Shown: one piece after another, positions 41,531 to 50,213 of the stretch
How the letters are laid out: the number at the start of each line of letters is the position of its first letter
Position numbering within the stretch: position 1 is the stretch's first letter
From: Georgenia muralis
GTDB taxonomy: Bacteria > Actinomycetota > Actinomycetes > Actinomycetales > Actinomycetaceae
NCBI RefSeq assembly: GCF_003814705.1
Contig: NZ_RKRA01000001.1
Coordinates: forward strand, 1-64,000
Reading direction: 5' to 3'
DNA length: 64,000 nt
Program-made: the position numbers and the translations under genes
The notes under the pieces: model-generated
The model's input: the letters and a program-made list of their open reading frames with translations, nothing else
What the model was told of the DNA's origin: nothing
The model's database searches: none

Positions 41531-42517
41531 ATGTCCGTCCCCGTCTCCGTCCTCGACCTCGCGACCGTCCACACCGGTGGCACCGCCCGCGAGACGCTGG
41601 ACAGCTCCGTCGACCTCGCCCGCCACGCCGAGCGGTGGGGCTATCGCCGCTACTGGTTCGCCGAGCACCACAACATGCCCACGGTGGCGTCCTCGGCCAC
41701 CGCCGTGCTCGTCGGGCACGTCGCGGCGCACACGAGCACCATCCGGGTCGGGGCGGGCGGGGTCATGCTGCCCAACCACTCCCCGCTCGTCGTCGCCGAG
41801 CAGTTCGGCACGCTCGAGACGCTCTACCCCGGCCGCATCGACCTGGGCCTGGGCCGCGCCCCCGGCGGGGACCTGGCCATGCTGCGGGCGCTGCGCCGCG
41901 ACCCCTCGGCCGCGGAGAGCTTCCCGCAGGACGTGGTCGAGCTGCAGTCCCTCCTCGGGCCGCTCTCCCCCGGTCAGAGTGTCCGCGCCACCCCGGGCAC
42001 CGGCACCGAGGTCCCGCTGTACATCCTGGGCTCCTCCCTCTTCGGTGCCCGGCTCGCGGCGGCGCTGGGCCTGCCCTACGCCTTCGCCTCCCACTTCGCC
42101 CCGACGGCGCTCGTCGACGCCGTGCAGACCTACCGCCGCGAGTACCGGCCGTCCGAGCGTCACCCCGAGCCGTGGGTCATCGCCGGCCTCAACGTCTTCG
42201 CCGCCGACACCGACGCCGCCGCGCGCGAGCTCCACGCCGACGCCCTGCGCGCGGGTGCCGCCCGCCTGACACGCCGCGGCGAGGACCTCACCCCCGCCGA
42301 GGCCGACGCCGTCCTCGCCTCCCCCGCCGGTGACCAGATCAGGATGATGACGCACTACTCCGCGGTCGGCGGGCCCGAGGGCCTGCAGGACCAGGTCGAG
42401 ATGTTCGTCCGGCACGCGGCGGCGGACGAGATCATCGTGGCGACGAACGCCCCGACGCACGAGCAGCGCCGCCGCTCCTACGAGATCCTCGCCGAGGCCC
42501 TCGACCTGGCGGGCTGA
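41531..42517 (+). CDS. LLM-class flavin-dependent oxidoreductase (YhbW/MsnO8-like)
   Basis: A 328-residue TIM-barrel protein of the bacterial luciferase-like superfamily, using FMN or F420. Seen: '[19 protein letters not shown]', '[20 protein letters not shown]', '[20 protein letters not shown]' and '[14 protein letters not shown]', diagnostic for the subgroup of YhbW. Substrate unknown. ATG at 41531 with AGGGAG upstream; TACCGT near 41473 is a possible -10. Confidence 0.92.
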   Translation: MSVPVSVLDLATVHTGGTARETLDSSVDLARHAERWGYRRYWFAEHHNMPTVASSATAVLVGHVAAHTSTIRVGAGGVMLPNHSPLVVAEQFGTLETLYPGRIDLGLGRAPGGDLAMLRALRRDPSAAESFPQDVVELQSLLGPLSPGQSVRATPGTGTEVPLYILGSSLFGARLAAALGLPYAFASHFAPTALVDAVQTYRREYRPSERHPEPWVIAGLNVFAADTDAAARELHADALRAGAARLTRRGEDLTPAEADAVLASPAGDQIRMMTHYSAVGGPEGLQDQVEMFVRHAAADEIIVATNAPTHEQRRRSYEILAEALDLAG

Positions 42518-42556
42518 GCGCGGGCGGGGCGCGGGCACCTGCCGCAGACTGGCCCC

Positions 42557-44068
42557 ATGACCGACGCCCCCCTCGCCCTCGTCTCCGGCGCCACCGGCTA
42601 CATCGGCGGCCGCCTCGTGCCCGAGCTCCTCGCCGCCGGCATGCGGGTGCGCGCCATGGCGCGCCACCCGGACCGGCTCGACGGGCGGCCCTGGCGGAGC
42701 AGCATCGAGGTCGTCGCAGCCGACGCCCTCGACGAGGATGCCCTCGCCGCGGCGATGGACGGCGTCGACGTCGCCTACTACCTCATCCACTCCCTCGGCA
42801 CCGGCTCGACGTTCGAGGAGCGCGACCGTCGCACCGCCCGCACCTTCGGGGTCGCGGCCCGCCGGGCCGGCGTCGGGCGCATCGTCTACCTCGGCGGCCT
42901 GCACCCCGAGGAGGAGGAGCTCTCCGCCCACCTGAGCTCGCGCAAGGAGGTCGGGGAGATCCTCCTCGCCTCGGGCGTCCCGACCGCCGTCCTGCAGGCC
43001 GCGGTGATCATCGGCTCGGGCAGCGCGTCCTTCGAGATGATGCGCTACCTCACCGAGCGGCTCCCGGCGATGATCGCGCCGAAGTGGCTGGAGAACCGTA
43101 TCCAGCCCATCGCCGTGCGTGACGTCCTGCGCTACCTCGTCGGGGCGGCGTCCATGCCGGCCGAGGTCAGCCGCGCGTTCGACATCGGCGGCCCCGAGGT
43201 CCTCACCTACCGGCAGATGATGCAGCGCTACGCCGCTGTCGCCGGCCTGCCTCCGCGGGTCATCAGGACCGTCCCGGTCCTCACCCCACGGCTGGCGAGC
43301 CACTGGGTCGGCCTGGTCACCCCGGTGCCCGCCGGGCTCGCGCGCCCGCTCGTGGAGTCGCTCATCCACGAGGTCGTGGCGAAGGAGGAGGACATCAAGG
43401 CCTATGTCCCCGACCCGCCCGAGGGCCTCATCGGCTTCGACCGGGCCGTCGAGCTCGCCCTCCAGCGTGTCCGCGACTTCGACGTCTCCACGAGCTGGTC
43501 GTCCGCCTCCCCGGCCGGCGCGCCGTCCGACCCGCTGCCCGACGACCCGGACTGGGCCGGCGGGTCCCTCCAGGTGGACGAGCGCGAGACGGTCGTCGAC
43601 GCCGGCGCCGACGACCTGTGGACGGTCATCGAGGGCATCGGCGGGGCCCACGGCTGGTACTCCTGGCGGCTGGGGTGGGGGGCGCGCGGGCTCATGGACC
43701 GCGTCTTCGGCGGGCCGGGCCTGCGCCGTGGCCGACGTCATCCGCACCAGCTCGCCGTCGGCGACGCACTGGACTGGTGGCGGGTGGAGAAGCTCGACGA
43801 CGGCCACCTCCTGCGGCTGCGGGCGGAGATGCGTCTGCCCGGCGAAGCCTGGCTCGAGCTCGTGGCCGACACCGACGACGCCGGCCGGACGGTCTTCCGC
43901 CAGCGGGCGATCTACCACCCGCACGGCCTGCTCGGCCAGGCGTACTGGTGGGCGGTCTACCCCTTCCACGGCGTGGTCTTCGGCGGCATGCAGCGCAACA
44001 TCGCGCGCGCCGCCGAGGAGGCGGCGAAGGAGTCGACGGACGGGGCCACCCCGGGCACGGCGCCGTGA
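42557..44068 (+). CDS. SDR family NAD(P)-binding protein with C-terminal DUF2867
   Basis: A 503-residue two-domain protein. N-terminal extended-SDR Rossmann domain ('ALVSGATGYIGGRLVPELL', 'VDVAYYLIHSLGTG', 'RIVYLGGLHPEEEELS', lacking the classical Y-x-x-x-K) and a C-terminal DUF2867/SRPBCC-like domain ('ADDLWTVIEGIGGAHGWYSW', 'LRLRAEMRLPGEAWLEL'). Such fusions are common in actinobacteria and annotated only as NAD(P)H-binding. Stop overlaps the next gene (GTGA). Confidence 0.9.
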   Translation: MTDAPLALVSGATGYIGGRLVPELLAAGMRVRAMARHPDRLDGRPWRSSIEVVAADALDEDALAAAMDGVDVAYYLIHSLGTGSTFEERDRRTARTFGVAARRAGVGRIVYLGGLHPEEEELSAHLSSRKEVGEILLASGVPTAVLQAAVIIGSGSASFEMMRYLTERLPAMIAPKWLENRIQPIAVRDVLRYLVGAASMPAEVSRAFDIGGPEVLTYRQMMQRYAAVAGLPPRVIRTVPVLTPRLASHWVGLVTPVPAGLARPLVESLIHEVVAKEEDIKAYVPDPPEGLIGFDRAVELALQRVRDFDVSTSWSSASPAGAPSDPLPDDPDWAGGSLQVDERETVVDAGADDLWTVIEGIGGAHGWYSWRLGWGARGLMDRVFGGPGLRRGRRHPHQLAVGDALDWWRVEKLDDGHLLRLRAEMRLPGEAWLELVADTDDAGRTVFRQRAIYHPHGLLGQAYWWAVYPFHGVVFGGMQRNIARAAEEAAKESTDGATPGTAP

Positions 44069-44892
44069 GCCGTCCCGCCGCCCGGACGGACCGCGCCCGG
44101 CAGGTCGCGGTGACGCTCAGCTACGTCGTCTGCGTGGTCGGGTCGATGATCGGCGTCGGGGTCTTCGGCGGGACGCCGATCCAGGGCGCAGCGGGCGGGC
44201 TCCTCGGCGCTGACGCCACCCATCTGGCACCGGCCTCGCCGGCCTTCTCGGTCTGGTCGCTCATCTACCTCGGTCTGGGTGCGTACACGGTCGTCCAGTG
44301 GCTGCCAGGGCGCGCCGCCGACCGCCGCCACCGCGCCATCGGGTGGCCGGCCGCCGCATCCATGCTCCTCAACGCGGCCTGGATCCTCGTGGTGCAGGCC
44401 GGTCTCGTGGCGCTGTCGGTCGCGGTCATCGCTGCGCTGCTCGCCGTGCTCGTGCTGGTCTTCCTGCGGCTGCGCGGCCTTCGGTCCGCGCGGCGACACG
44501 GCCGGCTGGTGGCCGGCTCGCGGCTCGACCGGCTCGTGGTCGACGGGACCTTCGGGGCCTACCTGGGCTGGGTGAGCGTGGCGACGGTGGCCAACGTGGC
44601 CGCGGCGCTGCTCGGTGCGGGCTTCACCGGGGCGGGCGCCCCGCAGGCGTGGTCGGTGGGCGTGCTCGCCGTCGCCGCGGCGGTCGGGGCAGGGCTCGCC
44701 CTCGCGGGCGCCGGCCGGGTGTCGGCCGCGGGCCGGTACGGCGTCGCCGCGGCGATGGTGTGGGGCCTGGTGTGGATCGGCGTCGGACGCACCCAGGGCG
44801 ATCTCCTCGTCCCGGTGACGGCCTACGCCGCGTGGGCCGCGGCGGCAGTCATCGCTGTCGTGACGCTGCGGGCCCGCCGCCGCAGCGCCTGA
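44065..44892 (+). CDS. TspO/MBR-like multi-pass membrane protein
   Basis: A 275-residue integral membrane protein with about seven hydrophobic segments. The arrangement 'PASPAFSVWSLIYLGLGAYT', 'NAAWILVVQAGLVALSVAVI' and 'DGTFGAYLGWVSVATVANVA' is that of actinobacterial TspO-related (tryptophan-rich sensory-like) proteins, which may bind tetrapyrroles or carotenoids. It is translationally coupled to the SDR-DUF2867 gene; such pairs, often near carotenoid genes, are inferred to be light or pigment related. Function not certain. Confidence 0.7.
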   Translation: MSRPAARTDRARQVAVTLSYVVCVVGSMIGVGVFGGTPIQGAAGGLLGADATHLAPASPAFSVWSLIYLGLGAYTVVQWLPGRAADRRHRAIGWPAAASMLLNAAWILVVQAGLVALSVAVIAALLAVLVLVFLRLRGLRSARRHGRLVAGSRLDRLVVDGTFGAYLGWVSVATVANVAAALLGAGFTGAGAPQAWSVGVLAVAAAVGAGLALAGAGRVSAAGRYGVAAAMVWGLVWIGVGRTQGDLLVPVTAYAAWAAAAVIAVVTLRARRRSA

Positions 44893-44951
44893 CGAGGCGT
44901 CGCCGGACGGGCTCGCCGCCGCCTCTGAGGGGGCGCGGCGGACCCCGCAGA

Positions 44952-44990
44952 GGAAATTGCCTCGGGAGAAGTGCATCCAGACGCATCGAC
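44952..44990 (+). promoter_or_regulatory. Candidate ECF-type promoter of the DUF4397-sortase-sigma operon
   Basis: GGAAATT at 44952-44958 resembles an ECF -35 (GGAAC-like), followed after 16-20 bp by CATCCAGACGCAT. The sigma factor encoded in the operon could drive it autogenously. Based on visual resemblance only. Confidence 0.3.
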
Positions 44991-45052
44991 CTGGGGGAAG
45001 TCCTCCATGTCAGCACCACAGCGCCCTACGGGGCACGACACGGAGGACCACC

Positions 45053-45856
45053 ATGAAGACTGCAGCAGCGCTCGGCGGCTCCGTCGCCGCGATCCTCGCC
45101 TTCGCCGCCGTCCCCGCCCAGGCGGACGAGCACCAGGCGCAGCTCTCCGTCCTGCACGGCGTCCCCGACCTCGTCGTCGACGTGTGGGTCAACGGCGAGC
45201 TCACCCTCGACGACTTCGAGCCCGGCGAGCTGGCCGGTCCCCTCGATCTCGACGCCGGCACGTACACCGTGGCGATCACCGCGTCCGACGCGGCCGACGA
45301 CTCCGAGCCCGCCATCGGCCCGGTCGACCTCCCGCTGGAGGCCGGCATGAGCTACACCGCCGCGGCGCACCTGGCCGAGGACGGCACGCCGACGGCGACC
45401 CTCTTCACCAACGACACCAGCGCCACCGAGGCCGGCCAGGGCCGCCTGACGGTGCGCCACGTGGCCGCGGCACCGGCCGTCGACGTCCTCGCCGGCGACC
45501 AGGCCGTCATCACGGGCCTGGCGAACCCCGACGAGGCCTCCCTCGAGCTCGACGCCACCACCGTGCCCGCCGCGGTGGCCGCCGCCGGGACCACGGACCC
45601 GGTGATCGGGCCGGCCGACGTGCCCGTCCAGGACGGCGTGGCCACCATCGTCTACGCCTGGGGCAGCCTCGAGGACGGCAACCTCGCGCTGGCCACGCAG
45701 ACCATCGAGGGCCTGCACTCCGCGCCCGCCGGCGTCCCGACCGGCCTCGTCGAGGTCCAGGAGACGACCTCACCGGCCCTGTACCTGGGCCTGGCCGGTG
45801 TGCTCGCGCTCGGCCTGGGGGTCGGCGCCCGCCGCCTCGCCGCCGCCCGCAGCTGA
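45053..45856 (+). CDS. Secreted DUF4397-domain protein
   Basis: A 267-residue surface protein: signal peptide ('GGSVAAILAFAAVPAQA', cleavage near residue 24), two DUF4397-type beta domains ('LSVLHGVPDLVVDVWVNGEL' and 'LTVRHVAAAPAVDVLAGDQA'), and a C-terminal hydrophobic helix ('LYLGLAGVLALGLGVGA') with an Arg-rich tail, the layout of a sortase substrate. No canonical LPxTG precedes the helix. ATG at 45053 has GGAGG upstream. A class F sortase follows 68 bp downstream. Confidence 0.9.
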   Translation: MKTAAALGGSVAAILAFAAVPAQADEHQAQLSVLHGVPDLVVDVWVNGELTLDDFEPGELAGPLDLDAGTYTVAITASDAADDSEPAIGPVDLPLEAGMSYTAAAHLAEDGTPTATLFTNDTSATEAGQGRLTVRHVAAAPAVDVLAGDQAVITGLANPDEASLELDATTVPAAVAAAGTTDPVIGPADVPVQDGVATIVYAWGSLEDGNLALATQTIEGLHSAPAGVPTGLVEVQETTSPALYLGLAGVLALGLGVGARRLAAARS

Positions 45857-45924
45857 TCCGTCACCGGCACGTCGCCGGCGACCCCACCCCGCACGACCAA
45901 GAACGCACTCGTCAGGAGGATCCC

Positions 45925-46644
45925 GTGACCGGCACCCGAGCTCTCACCGTCGCCGTCCTCCTCCTGGGTGGCTGCGCCGTGACAGTGCAGCCACCCACCG
46001 AGACCCCGTCCCGCTCCGCCTCGGCGGAGCGGGCTCCGGCGGGGGATGCGGATACTGCCGCGGCGGAGCCCCCGACGGCAGACCGTCCCCCGGCGTCAGG
46101 GGAGCCCGGCGCGGCGGTGGTGCCCCCGCCACCGTCCGCGCCGGTGCCCGTGTCCGTGCGCGACGCCACCGGCGTCCCCGCCGTTCCGACGCGGACGGCG
46201 CCGGTCCGCCTGGTCTACGAGGCCCTGGGGGTCGACATCCCGGTCGACGCCGTCGGGGTCGCCCCCGACGGGCAGATGGAGATCCCGGAGGACGCCGCCC
46301 GGGCCGGCTGGTACCGCCACGGTCCGGGGCTCGACGCCGGCGCCGGCACGGCCGTCGTGGCGGCGCACGCCGGCAGCTACGTCACCCCGCGCGGACCGCT
46401 CTACGACCTGCCCGACGCCCGTCCCGGCGACGTCGTCGTCCTCACCGGCGACGACGGGTCCGAGGTCCGGTACGAGGTGGAGACGGTCGAGCAGACCACC
46501 AAGACGGTCATCGACTGGTCCGCCTACTTCCGCCGCGACGGCGAGCCCCGCCTGGTCCTGGTGACCTGCGGCGGCGAGTGGGACGCGCAGCGGCAGAGCT
46601 ACGACGACAACGTCACGGTCACCGCTAGGCTCGTGGGGAGCTGA
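45925..46644 (+). CDS. Class F sortase
   Basis: A 239-residue exported cysteine transpeptidase. The N-terminus has a lipobox-like 'LLGGCAV' (Cys about 17), then a Pro/Ala-rich spacer (25-95) and the sortase beta-barrel with catalytic His ('VVAAHAGS'), Cys ('LVLVTCGGEW') and Arg ('NVTVTARL'). It probably acts on the DUF4397 protein encoded just upstream. GTG at 45925 follows AGGAGGA. Class F sortases are frequent in actinobacteria next to DUF4397 proteins. Confidence 0.92.
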   Translation: MTGTRALTVAVLLLGGCAVTVQPPTETPSRSASAERAPAGDADTAAAEPPTADRPPASGEPGAAVVPPPPSAPVPVSVRDATGVPAVPTRTAPVRLVYEALGVDIPVDAVGVAPDGQMEIPEDAARAGWYRHGPGLDAGAGTAVVAAHAGSYVTPRGPLYDLPDARPGDVVVLTGDDGSEVRYEVETVEQTTKTVIDWSAYFRRDGEPRLVLVTCGGEWDAQRQSYDDNVTVTARLVGS

Positions 46645-46645
46645 G

Positions 46646-47254
46646 ATGTCCACGGTCGCACCGCCGCGCGGCCGGGTCCCGGCAGGGGAGGTGGCCGCCG
46701 TCGACGAGGATCTCGACGCACTCGGGGCCGCCTTCCGGGCCGGCCAGCCCGAGGCCGTGCGCGACGCCTACGAGCGCTTCTCCCCGATGGTCTTCTCCAT
46801 CGCCCGGCGCTCGCTCGGCAACGTCGCGGACGCCGAGGACGTCACCCAGCAGGTGTTCGTCTCGGCGTGGCGCTCGCGCGAGCGGTTCGACCCCGACCGC
46901 GCCCGGATCGGCGCCTGGCTGGTGGGGATCACGCGCCACGCCGTCGCCGACGCCCACGAGCGGCGCTCACGGGAGCGGCGCACGGAGGACGCCCTGTCCG
47001 CCACCGCCGAGCCGCTGACCGCCCCGCCCGAGGAGCACCCCGACCGGGTGGTCGACCGGGTGATCGTCACGGACGCGATCGAGAGCCTGGGCGACCCGCA
47101 GCGCGCGATCATGTCCCTGGCGTTCTTCGAGGACCTCACCCACGGCCAGATCGCCGCCCGGCTCGACCTGCCGCTGGGGACCGTGAAGTCCCACATCACC
47201 CGAAGCCTCAGACGACTACGAGCAAGGATGGAGGTGCCCGATGTCGCGCTCTGA
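46646..47254 (+). CDS. ECF-family RNA polymerase sigma factor
   Basis: A 202-residue sigma factor. Region 2 'VADAEDVTQQVFVSAWRSRE' and region 4 'QRAIMSLAFFEDLTHGQIAA' followed by 'LPLGTVKSHITRSLRRLR'. Start ATG is one base after the sortase stop. The downstream anti-sigma gene overlaps its end by 14 bp, so both are made together. Likely released by a membrane or redox signal and drives its own operon, including the sortase and its substrate. Confidence 0.94.
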   Translation: MSTVAPPRGRVPAGEVAAVDEDLDALGAAFRAGQPEAVRDAYERFSPMVFSIARRSLGNVADAEDVTQQVFVSAWRSRERFDPDRARIGAWLVGITRHAVADAHERRSRERRTEDALSATAEPLTAPPEEHPDRVVDRVIVTDAIESLGDPQRAIMSLAFFEDLTHGQIAARLDLPLGTVKSHITRSLRRLRARMEVPDVAL

Positions 47255-48008
47255 CCACCACGTCGACGACGAGACCCTGGCCCTCCTCGCCCTGGGCGAG
47301 CCCGCGGACCCGGCGGTGGCCGCGCACACCCGCGACTGCGCGGTGTGCCGCGCCTCCCTCGCCGAGCTCGCCGACGTCGTGGGTCTGGCCCGCCACCCCG
47401 AGGTCGCCCGTGGGCTGGAGCGGCCCGGCCCGCACGTCTGGGACCGGATCGCCGCCGAGCTCGCGGCCGGCGACGCCCCCGTCGCCCCGGCGTCCGCACC
47501 GGCGTCCGCGACCCCGGCTGCGCCCCGGCCGGTCGCAGCACCCGACGCCGCCGCACCCGCCGCGAGCGCGGCCGGCAGCCCGTGGTGGCGCCGCCGCACG
47601 GCCTGGGTGGCGGCCGCGAGCTTCGCGCTCGGCATCGCCGGCACGCTGGCTGCGGAGAACCTCCTCGCCACCGGTCCGGGACCGGCCGTGGCCTCGGCCG
47701 CGCTCGACCCGCTGCCCGGCTGGAGCGAGACGGGGACCGCCTCGGTCCACGAGGTCGACGGCCGCCGCGTGCTCACCGTCGAGGTGCCGGGAGCGGCGGA
47801 GGACGCCTACCGCGAGGTCTGGCTCATCGACACCGAGGTCCAGCGGCTCGTGAGCGTGGGCATCCTCACCGGCGAGCAGGGCACGTTCGAGCTGCCGGAC
47901 GGGCTGGACATCGACGAGTACCCCATCGTCGACGTCTCCCGGGAGCCCCTGGACGGAAACCCGGCACACTCCGGGGACAGCATCGTCCGCGGGCAGCTGA
48001 GCGCCTGA
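47241..48008 (+). CDS. Anti-sigma factor (RskA-like)
   Basis: A 255-residue single-pass membrane protein: N-terminal zinc anti-sigma domain with H29-x3-C33-x2-C36, Pro/Ala linker, a transmembrane helix about 116-138 ('AWVAAASFALGIAGTLAAEN'), and an extracytoplasmic RskA domain ('AYREVWLIDTEVQRLVSVGI'). It holds the upstream sigma factor inactive at the membrane. Overlaps the sigma gene and is last in the four-gene unit. Confidence 0.93.
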   Translation: MSRSDHHVDDETLALLALGEPADPAVAAHTRDCAVCRASLAELADVVGLARHPEVARGLERPGPHVWDRIAAELAAGDAPVAPASAPASATPAAPRPVAAPDAAAPAASAAGSPWWRRRTAWVAAASFALGIAGTLAAENLLATGPGPAVASAALDPLPGWSETGTASVHEVDGRRVLTVEVPGAAEDAYREVWLIDTEVQRLVSVGILTGEQGTFELPDGLDIDEYPIVDVSREPLDGNPAHSGDSIVRGQLSA

Positions 48009-48015
48009 CCGTCCC

Positions 48016-48522
48016 TCACCCGTCCGACGCCGCCCGCAGCGGGGTGCCGGCGAGGTCGAGCTCCTCGGCCATGGCGTGGAGGAAGTCCGCGACGTCCTGG
48101 CGGGCCTCGGGCCGCACCGCCCGGGCGATCTCGCCCATCCGGCGGTGCATGCGGGCCATCCGCTCGCGCAGCTCGCGGTGCGCGTACGGCGTGGCCCGCA
48201 GGACCACCGAGCGCCGGTCCCGCGGGTGCGGCACACGCTCGAGGTGTCCCGACGCCGCGAGCCGGTCGACGAGCTTGGTGGTCGAGGCGGTCGAGATCCC
48301 GAGGTGGGCGCTCACCTGGCGCGGGGTGGCGACCTCCCCGCGGTTCTCCGCTGCGATGATCAGCTGCAGCGCCTGGACGTCGCTGACGTTCATGTCCATG
48401 TCGGCGCTCATGCGCCGGCGCATCTCCTGGTCCGCCCGCCGGAACCGCCGGAGTGCACCCAGGACGAGGGTGGCCGGATCGTCGTCGTCGTACCAGTATC
48501 CAGGTACCTGCTCGGTGGTCAC
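48016..48522 (-). CDS. crtR: MarR-family regulator of the carotenoid operon (CrtR-like)
   Basis: A 168-residue winged helix-turn-helix protein ('PRQVSAHLGISTASTTKLVD' then 'LERVPHPRDRRSVVLRATP', the MarR wing). It is diverged from idi-crt with an inverted repeat between them. In Corynebacterium a MarR protein at the same place (CrtR) represses the crt operon and is relieved by geranylgeranyl diphosphate. The same role is inferred here from position. The GTG at 48522 lies 18 bp from the palindrome, so it probably represses itself too. A TTG or internal start is possible. Confidence 0.85.
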   Translation of the reverse strand: MTTEQVPGYWYDDDDPATLVLGALRRFRRADQEMRRRMSADMDMNVSDVQALQLIIAAENRGEVATPRQVSAHLGISTASTTKLVDRLAASGHLERVPHPRDRRSVVLRATPYAHRELRERMARMHRRMGEIARAVRPEARQDVADFLHAMAEELDLAGTPLRAASDG

Positions 48523-48539
48523 ACAACTACCTTACTCGA

Positions 48540-48566
48540 CAACTTGCTTGCTTATCTAGTAAGTTG
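48540..48566. promoter_or_regulatory. Operator candidate between crtR and idi
   Basis: CAACTT and AAGTTG face each other across 15 bp, inside an AT-richer stretch that stands out from its surroundings. A related half site (ACAACTACCTTACT) lies just to the left at 48523-48536. The palindrome covers the likely idi promoter, fitting repression by the MarR protein. Confidence 0.6.
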
Positions 48567-48600
48567 CCGTCATCCCCCGACGCTCCTCCAGGAGGCCGAG

Positions 48601-49194
48601 ATGCCGACGTCGACCACCCTCACCACCGCGGACCACGTCGTGCTCGTCGACGACGACGGCCGGGCCGTCGGCACGGCCCCCCGGGCGAGCGTGCACGGGC
48701 CACGGACGCCCCTGCACCTGGCGTTCTCCTGCTACGTCTTCCGGACCGACGGCGACCTGCTCATGACCCGGCGGGCCCTGGCCAAGCGCACGTTCCCGGG
48801 CGTGTGGACGAACAGCTTCTGCGGGCACCCGCGGTCCGGGGAGCCGATGACGGTGGCGATCGCCCGCCACGCGCGCTCCGAGCTCGGCCTCAGCCTCACC
48901 GACGTCACGTGCGTGCTGCCCGACTTCCGCTACCGGGCGACCGACGCGTCCGGCGTCGTGGAGAACGAGCTGTGCCCCGTCTACGTCGCCACCGCCCTGC
49001 ACGACCCCGCCCCGAACCCCGAGGAGGTCATGGACCTCGCCTGGGTGGCGCCCGAGTCCCTCGGCCGGGCGGTGGTCTCCGCGCCGTGGGCGCTGAGCCC
49101 CTGGACGGTCGAGCAGGTGCGGGCGCTCGCCGAGGCCGACCTCGACGAGGCCGACCTCGACGACGTCCCCGGAGTGACGGAGCTGGCGGGATGA
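48601..49194 (+). CDS. idi: Isopentenyl-diphosphate delta-isomerase type I
   Basis: Nudix-fold enzyme of 197 residues interconverting IPP and DMAPP, supplying prenyl starter for carotenoids. Seen: catalytic Cys in 'TNSFCGHPRSGE' and the metal/catalytic Glu in 'ENELCPVYVA', with the Nudix region 'AIARHARSELGL'. ATG at 48601 after CCAGGAGG. First gene of the seven-gene crt operon. Confidence 0.95.
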   Translation: MPTSTTLTTADHVVLVDDDGRAVGTAPRASVHGPRTPLHLAFSCYVFRTDGDLLMTRRALAKRTFPGVWTNSFCGHPRSGEPMTVAIARHARSELGLSLTDVTCVLPDFRYRATDASGVVENELCPVYVATALHDPAPNPEEVMDLAWVAPESLGRAVVSAPWALSPWTVEQVRALAEADLDEADLDDVPGVTELAG

Positions 49195-50213
49195 ACGCCG
49201 TCGACGCCGTCCTCGAGGCCCACCTGCGCCGCGACAGCGGCTCGCTCGGCCCGGAGTACGCCCGGCTCTGGGCGGCGCTGGGCGACGCCGCCGAGGGCGG
49301 CAAGCGGTTCCGGCCGGCGCTCGTGGCGGCGATGTACCGCTCGCTCGGCGGCGGCGACGACGAGCTCGCCACCCGGGTCGGCGCGGCCGTGGAGCTGCTG
49401 CACTGCGCGTTCGTCATCCACGACGACGTCATCGACGGCGACGACACCCGCCGTGGCCGCCCGAACGTCTCCGGGACCTTCTACGCCGCCGCCCGCCGGG
49501 CCGGCGCCGCCGACGGGCCAGCCCGGGGCTACGCCGACACCGCGGGGATCCTGGCGGGCGACCTCGCTCTCGCCGCCGCGGTGCGCGCCATGGCGACCTG
49601 CGGCGCGGCCCCGGCCGTGACCACCCGCCTGCTGGACCTCATGGACGAGGCGCTGCACGTCACCGCGGCCGGCGAGCTGGCCGACGTCCACCTCTCCCTC
49701 GACCTCGCGCCGGTCTCCCTCGGCGAGGTGCTGACCATGGAGGAGCGCAAGACCGCCGTCTACTCCTTCGAGCTGCCGCTGCAGGCGGGCGCCGTCCTCG
49801 CCGGCGCCCCGGAGCCGCTGGTCGCCGGCCTCGCCGAGCTCGGCCGCCTCGTCGGCATCTCCTTCCAGCTCCTCGACGACCTCCAGGGGGTCTTCGGCTC
49901 CGAGGACCTCACCGGGAAGTCCGTCCTGGCCGATCTGCGTGAGGGCAAGCACACCCCGCTCATGGCGCACGCCCGAACGACCGCCGCCTGGCCGCGGATC
50001 GCGGCCTACGTCGGCGACCCGGACCTCACCGAGGCCCACGCGGGCGAGGTCCGCGAGCTGCTCACGACGTGCGGCTCGCGCACCTTCATCGAGGACCTCG
50101 CCGAGGACTACGTCTCGGCCGCCCTGGGGCTGGCCGCCGACCTCGGGGTCGCCGACGACGTCGTCGCGCACCTCACCGCCCTGACCGACCAGCTCGTCCG
50201 GAGGGCAGCATGA
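49191..50213 (+). CDS. crtE: Geranylgeranyl diphosphate synthase
   Basis: Trans-prenyltransferase of 340 residues making C20 GGPP from IPP and allylic diphosphates. Seen: first Asp-rich motif 'IHDDVIDGDDTRRGRP', 'GDLALAAAVRAM', second motif 'ISFQLLDDLQGVFG' and 'KSVLADLREGKHTPL'. Coupled by ATGA to idi and to crtB. Length fits short-chain polyprenyl synthases of actinobacteria. Confidence 0.95.
   Translation: MNAVDAVLEAHLRRDSGSLGPEYARLWAALGDAAEGGKRFRPALVAAMYRSLGGGDDELATRVGAAVELLHCAFVIHDDVIDGDDTRRGRPNVSGTFYAAARRAGAADGPARGYADTAGILAGDLALAAAVRAMATCGAAPAVTTRLLDLMDEALHVTAAGELADVHLSLDLAPVSLGEVLTMEERKTAVYSFELPLQAGAVLAGAPEPLVAGLAELGRLVGISFQLLDDLQGVFGSEDLTGKSVLADLREGKHTPLMAHARTTAAWPRIAAYVGDPDLTEAHAGEVRELLTTCGSRTFIEDLAEDYVSAALGLAADLGVADDVVAHLTALTDQLVRRAA

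Noticed and set aside
41399-43969. Upstream extension of the hexapeptide protein's frame
   Set aside because: The extension is antisense to the LLM oxidoreductase and SDR genes; the ATG at 41398 begins the plausible protein.
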